64,000 nucleotides of DNA, from the NCBI GenBank assembly GCA_014529385.2, contig CM043967.1, positions 6,587,001 to 6,651,000 on the forward strand, read 5' to 3'. A model generated the notes under the pieces. The model made no database searches, was not told where the DNA came from, and saw only the letters and a list, made by a program, of their open reading frames with translations. The DNA comes from Adiantum capillus-veneris (lineage: Eukaryota > Streptophyta > Polypodiopsida > Polypodiales > Pteridaceae). Positions 1-12,060 of this stretch are shown here, one piece after another; within the stretch, counting starts at the first letter, position 1, and each line of letters starts with the position of its first letter. A program made the translations under genes and the position numbers.

Positions 1-3000
1 AGGTTGGAAAAGTGGTGAATCTTGAGACCAAACCACTCAGGCTACTACCAATAATATCTTGGACAAGTGTTGGACCTTGAATGTAAACCCCTCATCTATG
101 AAATATCGTGGGTTTAATGTTTTTCGATGGAGCCTAGCATCTTGGAGACATGGTGCAGCTTGCTTCTAGTCATGTTTCAATGGAGCCTATCTTGGACAAA
201 TGGTGGAGCATCCTTCTCTCCGTGTTTCAATGGAGCTTAGCTTAGAAAAGTGGTGAACCTCAGCTTCTCTCTATGTTTCAATAGTGTTAGCTTGGACAAG
301 TGGTGGACCTTGGAACCAAACCCCCATGTCAAACCTATCATGGTCACTCCAAGTGGTGAGAAAGAATAACCTTTAAGATATAGACTTATAGATTGGACAA
401 GTGGTGCACCTTGAATGTAAACCCCCCATCTACAAAATATCGTGGGTTTAAGGTATTTAGATCGAGCCTAGCATCTTGGAGACATAGTGCACCTTGATTC
501 TCTTCATGTTTAAATGGAGCCTATCTTGGACAAATGGTAGAGCATCCTTCTCTCCATGTTTCAATGGACCCTAGCCCCTAGCTTGGACAAGTGGTGGACC
601 TTTGCTTCTCTCTATGTTTCAATAGAGTTAGCTTGGACAAGTAGTGGACCTTGGAACCAAACCCCAATGTAAAACCTATCATGGTCACTCCAAGTGGTGA
701 GAAAGAACAACCTTTAAGATATAGCCTTATAGGTTGGACAAGTGGTGGACATTAACACCCAAATATTCTTCATATAATGACATAGAGTGAAAAAGTGGTG
801 AATCTTGAGACAAAACCACTCATGCTACTAGCGATAATAGCTAGGATAAGTGGTGGACCTTGAACGTAAACCCCCCACGTTTCAATAGAGTTAATGACAC
901 AGAGTGAAAAAGTGGTGAATCTTGAGACAAAACCACTCATGCTACTAGCGATAATAGCTTGGACAAGTGGTGGACCTTGAACGTAAACCCCCCCATGTTT
1001 CAAAAGAGTTAGCTTCGACAAATGGTGGAGCATCGTTCTCTCCATGTTTCAGTGGAGCCTAGCTTCGACAAGTGGTGGACCTTTATTTCTCTCTATGTTT
1101 CAATAGAGTTAGCTTGGACAAGTGGTGCACCTTGGAAGCAAACCCCCATGTAAAACCTATCATGGTCACTCCAAGTGGTGAGAAAGAATAACCTTAAAGA
1201 TATAGCCTTATAGGTTGGACAAGTGGTGGACCTTAACACCCAGATATTCTTAATATAGTGACATAGAGTGGAAAAGTGGTGAATCTTGAGAGCAAACCAC
1301 TAATGCTACTAGCGATAATAGGTTGGGCAAGTGGTGGACCTTGAATGTAAACCCTCCATCTACAAAATATCATGGGTTTAAGGTATTTAAATGGAGCCTA
1401 GCATCTTGGAGACATGGTGCACCTTGCTTCTCTTCATGTTTAAATGGAGCCTATCTTGGACACGTGGTGGAGCATCCATCTCTCCATGTTTCAATGGACC
1501 CTAGCTTGGACAAGTGGTGGACCTTTGCTTCTCTAGATGTTTCAATAGAGCTAGGTTGGACAAGTGGTGGACCTTGGAACCAAAACCCAATGTAAAATCT
1601 ATCATGGTCACTCCAAGTGGTGAGAAAGAACAACCTTTAAGATATAGCCTTATAGGTTGGACAAGTGGTGCACCTTAACACCGAGATATTCTTAATATAA
1701 GAACATAGAGTTAAAAAGTGGTGAATCTTCAGACAAAACCACTCATGCTTCTAGAAATAATAGCTTGGAAAAGTGGTGGACCTTGAACGAAATCCCCCCA
1801 GGTTTCAATAAAGTTAGCTTCGACAAATGGTGGAGCATCGTTCTCTCCATGTTTCAATGGAGCCTAGCTTCGACAAGTGGTGGACCTTTGTTTCTCTCTA
1901 TGTTTTAATAGAGTTAGCTTGGACAAGTGGTGGACCTTGGAACCAAACCCCCATGTAAAACCTATCATGGTCACTCCGAGAGGTAAGAAAGAATAACCTT
2001 TAAGATATAGCCTTATAGGTTGGACAAGTGGTGGACCTTAACACCCACATATTCTTAATATAATGACATAGACTGGAAAAGTGGTGAATCTTGAGACAAA
2101 ACCACTCAGGCTACTACCAATAATAGCTTGGACAAGTGTTGGACCTTGAATGTAAACCCCTCATCTATGAAATATCGTGGGTTTAATGTTTTTCGATGGA
2201 GCCTAGCATCTTGGAGACATGGTGCAGCTTGCTTCTCGTCATGTTTTAATGGAGCCTATCTTGGAAAAATAGTGGAGCATCCTTCTCTCCATGTTTCAAT
2301 GGAGCTTAGCTTGGACAAGTGGTGAAACTTTTCTTCTCTCTATGTTTCAGTAGAGTTAGCTTGGACAAGTGGTGGACCTTGGAACCAAACCAACATGTAA
2401 AACCTATCATGGTCACTCCAAGTGGTGAGAAAGAATAACCTTTAAGATATAGACTTATTGATTGGACAAGTGGTGGACCTTGAATGTAAACCCCCCATCT
2501 ACGAAATATCGTCGGTTTAAGGTATTTAGATGGAGCCTAGCATCTTGGAGACATGGTGCACCTTGATTCTCTTCATGTTTGAATGGAGGCTATCTTGGAC
2601 AAATGGTAGAGCATCCTTCTCTCCATGTTTCAATGGACCCTAGCCCCTAGCTTGGACAAGTGGTGGACCTTGGAACCAAAACCCAATGTAAAACCTATCA
2701 TGGTCACTCCAATTGGTAAGAAAAAACAACCTTTGAGATATAGCCTTACAGGTTGGACAAGTGGTGGACATTAACACCCAAATATTCTTAATATAATGAC
2801 ATAGAGTGAAAAAGTGGTGAATCTTGAGACAAAACCACTCATGCTACTAGCGATAATAGCTTGGATAAGTGGTGGACCTTGAACGTAAACCCCCCAGGTT
2901 TCAATAGAGTTAATGACATAGAGTGAAAAAGTGGTGAATCTTGAGACAAAACCACTCATGCTACTAGCGGTAAAAGCTTGGATAAGTGGTGGACCTTGAA

Positions 3001-6000
3001 CGTAAACCCCCCAGGTTTCAATAGAGTTAATGACATAGAGTGAAAAAGTGGTGAATCTTGGGACAAAACCACTCATGCTACTAGCGATAATAGCTTGGAC
3101 AAGTGGTGGACCTTGAACGTAAACCCCCGATCTTTCAATAGAGCTAGCTTCGACAAATGGTGGAGCATCGTTCTCTCCATGTTTCAATGGATCCTAGCTT
3201 GGACAAGTGGTGGACCTTTGTTTGTCTCTATGTTTCAATAGAGTTATCTTGGACAAGTGGTGGACCTTGGAACCAAACCCCCATGTAAAACCTATCGTGG
3301 TCACTCCAAGTGGTAAGAAAGAATAACCTTTAAGATGTAGCCTTATAGGTTCGACAAGTGGTGGAACTTAACACCCACATATTCTTAATAAAAGTGGTGA
3401 ATCTTGAAACCAAACCACTAAGGATACTAGCAATAATAGCTTGGACAAGTGGTGGACCTTGAATGTAATCCCCTCATCTACGAAATATCGTGGGTTTAAT
3501 GTTTTTCGATGGAGCCTAGCATCTTGGAGACATGGTGCAGCTTGCTTCTCAGCATGTTTCAATGGAGCCTATCTTGGACAAATGGTGGAGCATCCTTCTC
3601 TCCGTGTTTCAATGGAGCTTAGCTTAGAAAAGTGGTGAACCTCAGCTTCTCTCTATGTTTCAATAGAGTTAGCTTGGACAAGTGGTGGACCTTGGAACCA
3701 AACCCCCATGTCAAACCTATCATGGTCACTCCAAGTGGTGAGAAAGAATAACCTTTAAGATATAGACTTATAGATTGGACAAGTGGTGCACCTTGAATGT
3801 AAACCCCCCATCTACAAAATATCGTGGGTTTAAGGTATTTAGATAGAGCCTAGCATCTTGGAGACATGGTGCACCTTGATTCTCTTCATGTTTAAATGGA
3901 GCCTATCTTGGACAAATGGTAGAGCATTCTTCTCTCCATGTTTCGATGGACCCTAGCCCATAGCTTGGACAAGTGGTGGACCTTTGCTTCTTTCTATGTT
4001 TCAATAGAGTTATCTTGGACAAGTGGTGGACCTTGGAACCAAACCCCAATGTAAAACCTATCATGGTCACTCCAAGTGGTGAGAAAAAACAACCTTTAAG
4101 ATATAGCCTTAAAGGTTGGACAAGTGGTGGACATTAACACCCAAATATTCTTAATATAATGACATAGAGTGAAAAAGTGGTGAATCTTGAGACAAAACCA
4201 CTCATGCTACTAGCGATAATAGCTTGGATAAGTGGTGGACCTTGAACGTAAACCCCCCAGGTTTCAATAGAGTTAATGACATAGAGTGAAAAAGTGGTGA
4301 ATCTTGAGACAAAACCACTCATGCTACTAGCGATAATAGCTTGGACAAGTGGTAGAGCTTGAACGTAAACCCCGCATGTTTCAATAGAGTTAACTTCGAC
4401 AAATGCTGGAGCATCGTTCTCTCCATGTTTCAATGGATCCTAGCTTGGACAAGTGGTGGACCTTTGCTTCTCTCTATGTTTCAATAGAGTTAGCTTGGAC
4501 AAGTGGTGGACCTTGGAACCAAACCCCCATGTAAAACCTATCATGGTCACTCCAAGTGGTAAGAGAGAATAACCTTTAATATGTAGCCTTATAGGTTGGA
4601 CAAGTGGTGGACCTTAACACCCACATATTCTCAATAAAAGTGGTGAATCTTGAGACCAAACCACTCACGCTAATAGAAATAATATCTTGGATAGGTGGTG
4701 GACCTTGAATGTAAACCCCTCATCTATGAAATATCGTGGGTTTATTGTATTTCAATGGAGCCTAGCATCTTGGAGACATGGTGCAGCTTGCTTCTTGTCA
4801 TGTTTCAATGGAGTCTATCTTGGACAAATGGTGCAGCATCCTTCTCTCCATGTTTCAATGGAGCTTAGCTTGGACAAGTGGTGGACCTTTGCTTCTCTCT
4901 CTGTTTCAATAGAGTTAGCTTGGACAAGTGGTGGAGCTTTGAACCAAACCCCCATATAAAACCTATCATGGTAACTCCAAGTGGTAGGAAAGAATAACCT
5001 TTAAGATATAGCCTTATAGGTTGGACAAGTGGTGGACCTTAACACCCACATATTCTTAATATAATGACAGAGAGTGGAAAACTGGTGAATCTTGAGACCA
5101 AACCACTCATGCTACTAGCGATAATAGCTTGGACAAGCGGTGGCCCTTGAATGTAAACCCCCCATGTACAAAACATCGTGGGTTTAGGGTATTTTGATGG
5201 AGCCTAGCATCTTGGAGACATGGTGCATCTTGCTTCTCTTCATTTTTTGATGGAGCCTATCTTGGACAAATGGTGGAGCATCCTTCTCTCCATGTTTCAA
5301 TGGACCCTAGCTTGAACAAGTGGTGGACCTTTGCTTCTATCTATGTTTCAATAGAGTAATCTTGGACAAGTGGTGGACTTTGGAACCAAACCCCCATGTG
5401 AAACCTATCATGTGTCACTCCAAGTGGTGAGAAAGAACAACCTCTAAGATATAGCCTTATAGGTTGAACAAGTGGTGGACCTTAACACCCAAATATTCTT
5501 AATATAATGACATACAGTGAAAAAGTGGTGAATCTTGAGACAAAACCGCTCATGCTACTAGCGATAATAGCTTGGAAAAGTAGTGGACCTTGAACGTAAA
5601 CCCCCCATGTTTCAATAGAGTTAGCTTCCACAAATGGTGGAGCATCGGTCTCTCCATGTTTCAATGGAGCCTAGTTTGGACAAGTGGTGGACCTTCGTTT
5701 CTCTCTATGTTTCAATACAGTTAGCTTGGACAAGTGGTGGACCTTGGAACCAAACCCCCATGTAAAACCTATCATGGTCACTCCAAGTGGTAAGAAAGAA
5801 TAACCTTTAAGATGTACCCTTATAGGTTGGACAAGTGGTGGACCTTAACACCCACATATTCTTAATATAATGACATAGAGTGGAAAACTGGTGAATCTTG
5901 AGACCAAACCACTTAGGCTACTAGCAATAATAGCTTGGACAAGTGTTGGACCTTAAATGTAAACCCCTCATCTACGAAATATCGTGGGTTTCATGTTTTT

Positions 6001-6877
6001 CGATGGAGCCTAGCATCTTGGAGACATGGTGCAGCTTGCTACTCGTCATGTTTCAAAGGAGCCTATCTTGGACAAATGGTGGAGCATCCTTTTCTCCATG
6101 TTTCAATGGAGCCTAGCTTCGACAAGTGGTGAACCTTTGCTTCTCTCTATGTTTCAATAGAGTTAGCTTGTACAAGTGGTGGACCTTGGAACCAAACACC
6201 CATGTAAAACCTATCATGGTCACTCCAAGTGGTGAGAAAGAATAACCTTTAAGATATAGCCTTATAGGTTGGACAAGTGGTGGACCTTAACACCTAGATA
6301 TTCTTAATATAGTGACATAGAGTGGAAAAGTGGTGAATCTTGAGAGCAAACCACTAATGCTACTAGCGATAATACGTTGGGCAAGTGGTGGACCTTGAAT
6401 GTAAACCCTCCATCTACGAAATATCGTGGGTTTAAGGTATTTAGATGGAGCCTAGCATCTTGGAGACATGGTGCACCTTGCTTCTCTTCATGTTTCAATG
6501 GAGACTATCTTGGACAAATGATTGAGCATCCTTCTCTCCATGTTTCAATGGACCCTAGCTTGGACAAGTGGTGGACCTTTGCTTCTCTCTATGTTTCAAT
6601 AGAGCTACTTTGGACAAGTGGTGGACCTTGGAACCAAAACCCAATGTAAAACCTATCATGGTCACTCCAAGTGGTGAGAAAGAACAACCTTTAAGATATA
6701 GCCTTAAGGTTGGACAAGTGGTCGACCTTAACACCCAGACATTCTTAATATAATGACATAGAGTGAAAAACTTGAGACAAAACCACTCATGCTTCTAGCA
6801 ATAATAGCTTGGAAAAGTGGTGGACCTTGAAACTCCAAGTGGTAAGAAAGAACTTACCTTTAAGATGTAACCTTTTA

Positions 6878-8644
6878 GGTTGGACAAGTGGTGGACCTTA
6901 ACACCCACATATTCTTAATATAGTGACATAGAGTGGAAAAGTGGTGAATCTTGCGACCAAACCACTCAGGCTACTACCAATAATAGCTTGGACAAGTGTT
7001 GGACCTTGAATGTAAACCACTCATCTACGAAATATCGTAGGTTTAATGTTTTTCGATGGAGCATAGCATCTTGAAGACATGGTGCTGCTTGCTTCTCGTC
7101 ATGTTTCAATGGAACCTATCTTGGACAAATGGTGGAGCATCCTTCTCTCCATGTTTCAATGGAGCCTAGCTTGGACAAGTGGTGAACCTTTGCTTCTCTC
7201 TATGTTTCAATAGAATTAGCTTGGACAAGTGGTGGACCTTGGAAACAAACCCCCATGTAAAACCTATCATGGTCACTCCAAGTGGTGAGAAAGAATAACC
7301 TTTAAGATGTAGCCTTTAGGTTGGACAAGTGGTGGACCTTAACACCCACATATTTTTAATATAATTACATAGAGTGAAAAAGTGGTGAATCTTGAGAGCA
7401 AACCACTCATGCTACTAGAGATAATAGGTTGGAGAAGTGGTGGACCTTGAATGTAAACCCCCCATCTAGGAAATATCATGGGTTTAAGGTATTTAGATGG
7501 AGTCTAGCATCTTGGAGAAATGGTGTAGCTTGCTTCTCTTCATGTTTCCATGGAGCCTATCTTGGACAAATGGTGGAGCATCCTTCTCTCCATGTTTCAA
7601 TGGACCCTAGCTTGGACAAGTGGTGGACCTTTGCTTCTCTCTATGTTTCAATAGAGTTAGCTTGGACAAGTGGTGGACCTTGGAACCAAACCCCCATGTA
7701 AAACCTATCATGGTCACTCCAAGTGGTAAGAAAGAATAACCTTTAAGATATAGCCTTATAGGTTGGACAAGTGGTGGACCTTAACACCCACATATTCTTA
7801 ATATAATGACATAGAGTGGAAAAGTGGTGAATCTTGAAACAAAACCACTTATGCTACTAGCGATAATAGGTTGGACAAGTGGTGGACCTTGAATGTAAAC
7901 CCCCCATGTACGAAAGATCATGGGTTTAAGGTATTTCAATGGATCTTAGCATCTTGGAGACATGGTGCAGCTTGCTTATCTTCATGTTTCCATGGAGCCT
8001 ATCATGGACAAATGGTGGAGCATCCTTCTCTCCATGTTTCAATGGACCCTAGCTTGGACAAGTGGTGGACCTTTGCTTCTCTCTATATTTCAATAGAGTT
8101 AGATTAGACAAGTGGTGGACCTTCGAACCAAACCCCCATGTAAAACCTATCATGGTCATTCCAAGTGGTATGAAAGAATACCCTTTAAGATATAGCCTTA
8201 TAGGTTGGACAAGTGGTGGACCTTAACACCCAGATCTTCTTAATATAATGACATAGAGTGGAAAAGTGATGAATCTTGAGACCAAACCACTCATGCTACT
8301 AGTGATAATAGGTTGGACAAGTGGTGGACCTTTAATGTAAACCCCCCATGTACGAAATATCATGGGTTTAAGATATTTCAATGGAGCCTAGCATTTTGGA
8401 TACATGGTGCAACTTGCTTCTCTTCATGTTTCAATCAAACCTAGTTTGGACAAATGGTGGAGCATCCTTCTCTCCATGTTTCAATGGAGCCTAGCTTGGA
8501 CAAGTGGTGGACCTTTGCTTCTCTCTATGTTTCAATAGAGTTATCTTGGACAAGTGGTGGACCTTGGAACCGGACCCCTATGTAAAACCTATCATGTGCA
8601 TTCCAAGTGGTTGTAAATAATACCATTTAAGATATAGCCTTATA
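6878..8644 (+). repeat. Four regular consecutive 441-442-bp units
   Basis: This is the cleanest part of the left arm. Unit starts at 6878, 7319, 7761 and 8203, with the next at 8645, give spacings of 441, 442, 442 and 442. Each unit runs in the same order: the CTTAACACCC submotif, a GAATCTTGAGAC submotif, the GAATGTAAACCCCCC submotif, a GGAGACATGGTGCA submotif, a GGAGCATCC submotif, then CTTTGCTTCTC and CTTGGAACCAAA submotifs. The constant order indicates spread by unequal exchange or replication slippage of the whole unit, not of single submotifs. Confidence 0.85.
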
Positions 8645-8984
8645 GGTTGGACAAGTGGTGGTCCTTAACACCCAGATCTTCTTAATATAATGAAATAGAG
8701 TGGAAAAGTGGTGAATCTTGAGACCAAACCACTCATGCTACTAGGGATAATAGGTTGGACAAGAGGTGGACCTTGAATTTAAACCCCACATATATAAAAT
8801 ATCGTGGGTTTAAGGTATTTCAATGGAGCCTAGCATCTCGAAGACATGGTGCATCTTGCTTCTCTTCATGTTTCAATGGAGCCTATTTTGGCAAATGGTG
8901 GAGCATCCTTCTCTCCATGTTTCAATGGACCCTAGATTGGACAAGTGGTGGACCTTTGCTTCTCTCTATGTTTCAATATAGTTA

Positions 8985-9178
8985 GCGTATATTAGACAAT
9001 TAGTAGACCTCAAATCTCTCTATGTTGTCTAGAGCTGAGCTTGGACAAGTGGTGGACCTTACTTCTCTCTTCCCTTAGTTTACTAGCTTAAAAGATCACT
9101 ATGTATAGTTGCTTAGATCTAGCTTGAACAAGTGGTGGACCTTGTATTCACACAAACTTAATCCATTACAAAAAAGTA
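8985..9178 (+). repeat. Inner edge of the left arm, inverted copy of 24,106-24,310
   Basis: The last 190 bases of the left arm differ from the 442-bp unit. Landmarks in order are ATTAGACAATTAGTAGACC, a GTTGTCTAGAGCTGAGCTTGG stretch, CTTCCCTTAGTTTACTAG, TTAGATCTAGCTTGAACAAG and CATTACAAAAAAGTA. The reverse complement of 24,106-24,310 shows the same landmarks in the same order, and 17,690-17,800 shows the first three. This shared edge supports treating the arrays as arms of one element type instead of unrelated satellites. Confidence 0.8.
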
Positions 9179-9218
9179 TATGTTAAAATAACATTTGGTT
9201 TTTTTTGTTTCAGGAAAG
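9179..9218 (+). promoter_or_regulatory. 3' splice-site-like tract before the first cargo ORF
   Basis: A T-rich tract (GGTTTTTTTTGTTTCAG) ends in AG at 9212-9213, six bases before the ATG at 9219. It is a good plant acceptor site. No donor upstream can be named with confidence because the arm in front is repetitive. Similar tracts precede the other cargo coding blocks (AG at 14,392-14,393, 15,592-15,593 and 22,598-22,599). Confidence 0.5.
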
Positions 9219-11885
9219 ATGGCTCGAAAAAAACAGGGTTCAAGGGTTGCTGTCTCAGTTGACTATACTTGCAATGATCTTAGGAAATGGTATTTGGACA
9301 TACATGGTATAGAGGGTGCACAATTTCATAAGGTGCATCTATTTATTGCCAAAAAGGAGAACGACAGCTTGTTTGAAGATGTTGGAAAAGTTGTGGAATC
9401 ATCTGTCTCTGTAGTTGATAGTCATCCGGAGGTGGAATGCATTGCAATACATTCTAGTTCCAATGAATCTAGAATTTCAACTATCTCCAGGAGCATATGC
9501 ATTGGAGCGCATGTCTAGAAACAAAGAAGAGACAATGTTTTCTCGAGGATGGAAGTTTGCAGAATCAAATCCAAATATCACAGCAGATCAACTTCAAAGC
9601 TCCATCATTGCCACACTACAACGAAAAAAGGTGAAAGCTTCACGACCACCATCCACAAACAAGCAAGCAAAAGTGCAGAAAGTAGCAGCTAAGCGAACTA
9701 GTTCCATTTTGGATGTAGACAAGGCATCTTTGGCATCCTCATCAACAGAGGGTTCAATGTCAAAGATGAGAATTGTGGATCCAGATGTTTTAGAAGTTGA
9801 AGCCATGAAAGGACAAGAAAAAGATACAGGTGGAATGAATAAGTACATAAACTATTTTCCTTTCCAACATAGGGAATTTGATATCCCTATCCAAAATTGT
9901 TGTCTTGCTCCTTATCACTATAATGCACGTATTATGGATAAAAAACACGCTGAAAGTGTGTTATTTGGATTTTCAGGGAGTACGACCAAGCCTGCAGCAT
10001 GTGCATATTTGATGCCTGTTCGAAATGCAAAATCAAAGAAGGGGACTCCTTTGGCAGAAGAAGAGATAGAGGAGCAAAAAATTAAAGATTATCATTATTG
10101 GATTCTTGATGGGCAGCATTCAATCTATGCTGCAAAAGTTTTGCTTCACAATGAACAAAACAACAAAGAGATATTTGAAAGACTGGTTAGCGTGTATAAA
10201 TTTAGAAAGGCTCTCATTGTTGTGAATGCTCCTCCATTTGTTGCAACTTCTATATCTGCCATTGCAAATGAGGAGGCTCCGGCATTGTATGTCAAGCAAC
10301 CTTACAGCCAAATATTGAGACATTTACGGAGTCACTGGATCTTCTCAGGACGAACACAAAGGCAGCAAGTGGAATTGCAGAGGGACATGCATCTCGTGCC
10401 GGATGGGATGCAAGTTATTTTCTTTGTCTTTTTGATAGTGTTTAATTAACAAATCTTGCTCAATAGTTTAATTATTTCTCTATTTCTTTTTAGGCTTTTC
10501 TTCGATTGGCAAGAATGAGTGCAACAGCAAGTTGGATTGCTAAACAGGCACACATGGTCACGTACTCTGATTTAATTTATGATTGCTGGATAGAAATCAT
10601 TGAAAGGCTAGAAGAGGAGAATAAGAAACCCCCAAAATCTGTATTTAGATACCTTTGTGGCCTTGAGGAATCAGAGGTAAAGACTATTCAAGAAGAGATT
10701 AGAGATGAGAAGATTTTACTGTGAAAGAGTACAAAGGATGGTGATGCAACTGACATGTATGATCGAATCAAGCAGTTGAAGCAAGACAAATTGATTCAAA
10801 ATGCACTTCTTGAAGGCTTCAACAATTTGAACGAGTCTTCACCATGTAAAGACTGGGAAGAGGTGGTCAAAATGTATAACATCAATGATGTTGTTTATAA
10901 AACACTTTTAATGCTATGCGAGGAATGGATCAGATCTAGTTTGACGCGTGGAACAAAGAAAATGGCTTTTCCAGATGGAGCAATAAAATACATGCAATGG
11001 GCAAATCACCTTCAAAAGGAGAAAAATGAGCCTAGAGATTTGCCATGGTCAATCTATGTGGTGAGCCTACAAATGGAAGGCAATCTCTTCTTGATGCGCC
11101 ACTTCAATAATAAAGTGCCTATTGGCTTATGTGTTTTAGATATGACAAAAAACATTGGAGGCAATTTGAAGTGGAGTGAGGAGACATTTAACAATGCTTT
11201 CGATGGGATCTTTGCTATTGCTGGAGGGTCAACAAATCCTGGATTTGTCTTTCTTGCATTTGTGGATTTCACTAACTTCACAAAATTGCAATGTGCCTTT
11301 CACGCCATGGGAGATAATCTGAGCTACCATTGTTGTGGTGCATTGCATCACTTTCCATCAGCTCCTTGCAAAGGAACAATTCAATTCCTAACAGTTATTG
11401 CCTTCTTGGGACAAGGCAATGCATTTGAAGATCTGAGAAGAAGATTAGAGGAACATCCCATGCCAACTGATTGTTCTCTTCTTCAAGTAGCAGATAACGA
11501 TATGTCAGATTTGTAATATTTGGAGGCCAAAAAAAGAGCTTTGGTCAAGCACTACATTCTTACATATTTTTTTGAAGACCGCAAGCTTGTTGATGTTTTT
11601 GGTGATGGCTCCTTGGTTGCACAAGAAGGAATACAACAGAAAAAAGAAGTTATATGCTTAATTGATAGTGTGGAGGAGGCAAAAAATGTGGAGACCATGC
11701 TGCTAGACTTTGTTAAGTCTCATGAAGATATAGAAAAATGGGCTGGGCTTCAAAAATCTACTTCGCAATCAGACGACACTGTGCCTGTTACAGAGGAGTG
11801 CTCTCCACGAAGAGAAGAAGAACAACAACAACAACATCCTCTGTCAATGGAGGACTTTTTGGAAATGGAGACACGTATGTTTTGA
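9219..11885 (+). pseudogene. ParB-like / amino-methyltransferase-like cargo gene, decayed
   Basis: This is a reading frame of about 860 codons in two exons, broken by one frameshift and two stops. It starts at ATG 9219 (MARKKQGSRV). The frame shifts between about 9430 and 9480, so the next part is read from frame 9415. An 80-bp intron follows at 10,414-10,493. The rest stays in one frame apart from TGA at 10,722 and TAA at 11,514. The motif YWILDGQHSIYAA (DGQH at 10,108-10,119) resembles the DGQHR/ParB-sulfiredoxin-type fold. Further on, a LDMTKN segment (11,136-11,153) followed by KWSEETF and GFVFLAFVDF sits where motif IV (DPPY) of N4/N6 amino-methyltransferases would be. LVDVFGDGSLVAQEGI (11,586-11,633) resembles motif I (FxGxG). 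The order IV then I is that of beta-class DNA methyltransferases. ParB-methyltransferase fusions are known from phages and bacterial mobile elements. The DPPY tetrad is not intact, so activity is doubtful. A low-complexity Glu/Gln tail ends the protein. The methyltransferase assignment is inference from motif order. Confidence 0.55.
10414..10493 (+). other. 80-bp spliceosomal intron in the ParB-like gene
   Basis: The exon ends GGGATGCAA, and the intron starts GTTATTTTC at 10,414. It ends in CTATTTCTTTTTAG at 10,493, with a T-rich stretch before the AG. Removing it joins codon CAA to GCT in phase 0 and replaces an unrelated stop-containing tail with a smooth continuation (DGMQ then AFLRLARMSA). 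The protein continuity on both sides is the main support. Confidence 0.75.
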
Positions 11886-12060
11886 GTTTCTTGTGCATGT
11901 TAGTGTTTCTTGTTACTGATTTGATACTCTTAATGTTAGATTTTGCTTTATATAGTATTGATTGAGTTTGTATTTTTTATCTCAAGCATTCAAGGTTTGA
12001 ATGTAAATAGTAAATTACTTGAGTTTTTGAATGCTGGGTCTTTAGACTAAAACTATAACA
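11886..12060 (+). other. Spacer after the ParB-like gene
   Basis: AT-rich DNA without a reading frame or clear repeat motif, likely the 3' untranslated part of the preceding gene. No polyadenylation signal stands out enough to name. Confidence 0.3.

Larger units (their letters stand above)
1..9178 (+). repeat. Left arm: tandem array of about 442-bp higher-order units
   Basis: This stretch is filled by variants of a motif close to CTTGGACAAGTGGTGGACCT, recurring every 40-70 bases. Seven to nine variants form a higher-order unit whose start I mark at GGTTGGACAAGTGGTGG followed by CTTAACACCC. Unit starts include 4594, 5019, 5462, 5825, 6267, 6708, 6878, 7319, 7761, 8203 and 8645. Most are 441-443 apart, with some shortened units (363 and 170 bp) that suggest internal deletion. 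The many short reading frames here are by-products of the repeat. The array is cut by the window start, so its full length is unknown. It could be read as a satellite, but its inverted partners at 17.6-22.3 and 24.1-26.0 kb and the genes between favour an arm of a large mobile element. Confidence 0.9.

Noticed and set aside
1-9000. Many short reading frames in the repeat array as genes
   Set aside because: They follow the tandem unit in several frames and on both strands, begin at arbitrary positions and share no domain. I kept the recurring 90-codon frame only as a low-interest observation.
10722-11516. Stops removed by RNA editing (U to C) to give a functional protein
   Set aside because: Such editing is known for organelle transcripts of some land plants, not nuclear ones, and a frameshift also breaks the gene.
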